A stretch of DNA of 64,000 bases from Candidatus Kryptoniota bacterium (lineage in GTDB: Bacteria; Bacteroidota; Ignavibacteria; Kryptoniales; Kryptoniaceae). The stretch is taken from NCBI GenBank assembly GCA_938074445.1, contig CALJEK010000047.1, positions 1 to 64,000 of the forward strand, read 5' to 3'. Shown in pieces: positions 62,823 through 64,000 of this stretch. The notes under the pieces were generated by a model. That model was not told the origin of the DNA. It saw only the letters and a program-made list of their open reading frames with translations, and did not search any database. Positions within the stretch are counted from its first letter, which is position 1, and each line of letters begins with the position of its first letter. The position numbers and the translations under genes were made by a program.

Positions 62823-64000
62823 TCAATCTTCAATCTTTTCAACTATGCTCTTATTGAGAAAATCGGCATATATATTTTCAACTTCAGCCTTTGAAAGCGA
62901 CATTTCAACAAGCTCATCCCATGAAAACTTCTTCTCGACTTCAAATATCTCATCAAAATTTGCCCACGTCTGCGGATGTCTCCCCGTCAAAAAGCTACAA
63001 CAATCATCATATGGTTGACTCGAAATTTCATAAGTTCCAATCTCCCTTGCCTTTTGAATTATCTCCTCCTTATCAACCCCGATCAACGGTCTTAATATCG
63101 GAAAGCTGGCGATTTGATTTATGACCCTTATATTCCTCAGAGTTTGAGATGCAACTTGTCCTAAACTTTCACCCGTGACAAGGGCTTCCGCTCCCTCTTT
63201 TTGAGCCACAACTTCAGCAATTTTAATCATTAGTCTTCTATATAAAATCGTCCTCAATCCAACAGGGGCATTTAAAACTATTATCCTTTGAGCCTCCGCT
63301 ATCGGAACGATGTAAAGTTTTGAATAAAACTGATACCTGCTTAAAATCTTAGCAATTTGCTTAACTTGATCAATCGAATCATAAGATGTGTATGGATAGC
63401 TATGATAATGCACAAATATAACCCTTGCCCCTCGCTTCATCATCATATAAGATGCTATCGGTGAATCAAATCCAGCGGATAACAAGGCAACAACTTTACC
63501 GCTCGATCCAACTGGCAATCCACCAGGACCTTTAAATCTATCGGAGTAAACGTAAGCTTCCCTGTCAACTATTTCAATATGCACCGTGACATCGGGGTTT
63601 TTAAGATCAACTTTAATTTCATGCCCCCTGCTTTTAAATTTTTCAAGGATGAAAGCACCAACCTTTTGATTTACTTGAACGGAGTTCAAAGGAAATTTTT
63701 TATTCTGTCTTTTTGTCTTTACACTGAAAGTTTTAAATTCTTTGCCTTGCAAAACCCTTAAACTCGCCTCACAAATTTTTTCAAAGTCAAGCGAAGTAGC
63801 AATCCCAATCCCAAAATTCGTCAACCCAAAGACATCCTTCAACCTCGACTTAACAACCTCAACCTTCTCTAAATCCTCATAGTTAAATGGCAAAACAATT
63901 TTTAATCTACCGTAACCACGCATCACCATATTTTGCTTAACGATATCAGAAAGCATGAAAGCGATATTCGTTCTCAACTTCTTTTCAAAAATTTCCCTGT
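62823..64000 (-). CDS. thiI: tRNA 4-thiouridine synthase ThiI, cut at N-terminus by window edge
   Basis: The frame is open to the window end, where REIFEKKLRTNIAFML continues the family's N-terminal motif, so the true start lies beyond 64000. A THUMP domain region (about 60-165 of the visible part) is followed by the PP-loop ATP pyrophosphatase with LLSAGFDSPIAS, GPGGLPVGSSGKVVAL and GESLGQVASQT. A catalytic Cys lies in YDDCCSFL. No rhodanese domain is fused, as in Bacillus-type ThiI, so sulfur would arrive via a partner protein. It makes s4U at tRNA position 8 and may feed thiamine thiazole synthesis. Confidence 0.95.
   Translation of the reverse strand, partial: REIFEKKLRTNIAFMLSDIVKQNMVMRGYGRLKIVLPFNYEDLEKVEVVKSRLKDVFGLTNFGIGIATSLDFEKICEASLRVLQGKEFKTFSVKTKRQNKKFPLNSVQVNQKVGAFILEKFKSRGHEIKVDLKNPDVTVHIEIVDREAYVYSDRFKGPGGLPVGSSGKVVALLSAGFDSPIASYMMMKRGARVIFVHYHSYPYTSYDSIDQVKQIAKILSRYQFYSKLYIVPIAEAQRIIVLNAPVGLRTILYRRLMIKIAEVVAQKEGAEALVTGESLGQVASQTLRNIRVINQIASFPILRPLIGVDKEEIIQKAREIGTYEISSQPYDDCCSFLTGRHPQTWANFDEIFEVEKKFSWDELVEMSLSKAEVENIYADFLNKSIVEKIED

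Overview
This AT-rich window looks like chromosomal DNA of a Gram-negative bacterium of the Bacteroidota/Chlorobiota/Ignavibacteriota (FCB) side of the tree, possibly a thermophile such as Kryptonia. That placement is inference. It rests on two secreted proteins with type IX secretion C-terminal tags (each with an NYPNPFN motif), an LptD-like outer-membrane protein, a BatA-type protein, and TTG/GTG starts beside ATG. Genes are tightly packed and mostly on the minus strand. I saw no insertion sequence, CRISPR array, rRNA or replication origin. One tRNA-Arg(CCT) is present.

Left part (1-18.8 kb, minus strand). The window opens with the N-terminal part of an ADP-ribosylglycohydrolase and a decayed pair of unrecognised genes. 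A photolyase, an ACR3/BASS-type permease, and a sodium:neurotransmitter-symporter-family transporter with its tiny MetS-like subunit follow. Next comes a long compact run, in transcription order: TatD/radical-SAM fusion, sdaAB, sdaAA, BatA-like protein, alpha/beta hydrolase, bioY, terC, hemB. Then come a DMT permease, two TPR proteins, a secreted phospholipase-D-like protein and an SDR oxidoreductase.

Middle plus-strand block (19.1-27.6 kb). It holds cmk, ispH, rpsA, an lptD-like gene, a 3-hydroxyacyl-CoA dehydrogenase and ackA. The ispH-rpsA junction carries a long hairpin, and an intrinsic terminator follows rpsA.

Minus-strand block 27.6-36.8 kb. It holds polA, an orphan AtuA-like domain, a small outer-membrane protein and a four-gene set: cysteine synthase, JAMM peptidase, MoaD/ThiS-type sulfur carrier and MoeB-rhodanese. 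This set matches the CysM/Mec/CysO/MoeZ protein-bound-sulfide route to cysteine. The carrier ends in GG plus one extra Asn. pepA and an NrnA-like DHH phosphoesterase follow.

The most notable region is 36.9-50.1 kb: one minus-strand operon for aerobic phenol/aromatic degradation. It begins with an IclR regulator, preceded by a sigma70-like promoter and a 19-bp inverted repeat in activator position. It encodes 2-hydroxymuconic semialdehyde dehydrogenase, 2-oxopent-4-enoate hydratase, a P0 (DmpK)-like small protein, acylating acetaldehyde dehydrogenase, 4-hydroxy-2-oxovalerate aldolase, 4-oxalocrotonate decarboxylase and tautomerase. Phenol hydroxylase P1-P5, a semialdehyde hydrolase, a XylT-like ferredoxin and catechol 2,3-dioxygenase follow, then a strong terminator. 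Together they would convert phenol through catechol to pyruvate and acetyl-CoA by both meta-cleavage branches.

Right part (50.1-64 kb). It holds mutS, a coiled-coil protein with a nuclease-like C-terminus, tRNA-Arg, a radical SAM protein, an active/inactive M16 peptidase pair, an S9 peptidase, a GH18-like lipoprotein, a beta-hydroxyacid dehydrogenase, a secreted M23 peptidase and thiI (cut by the window edge).
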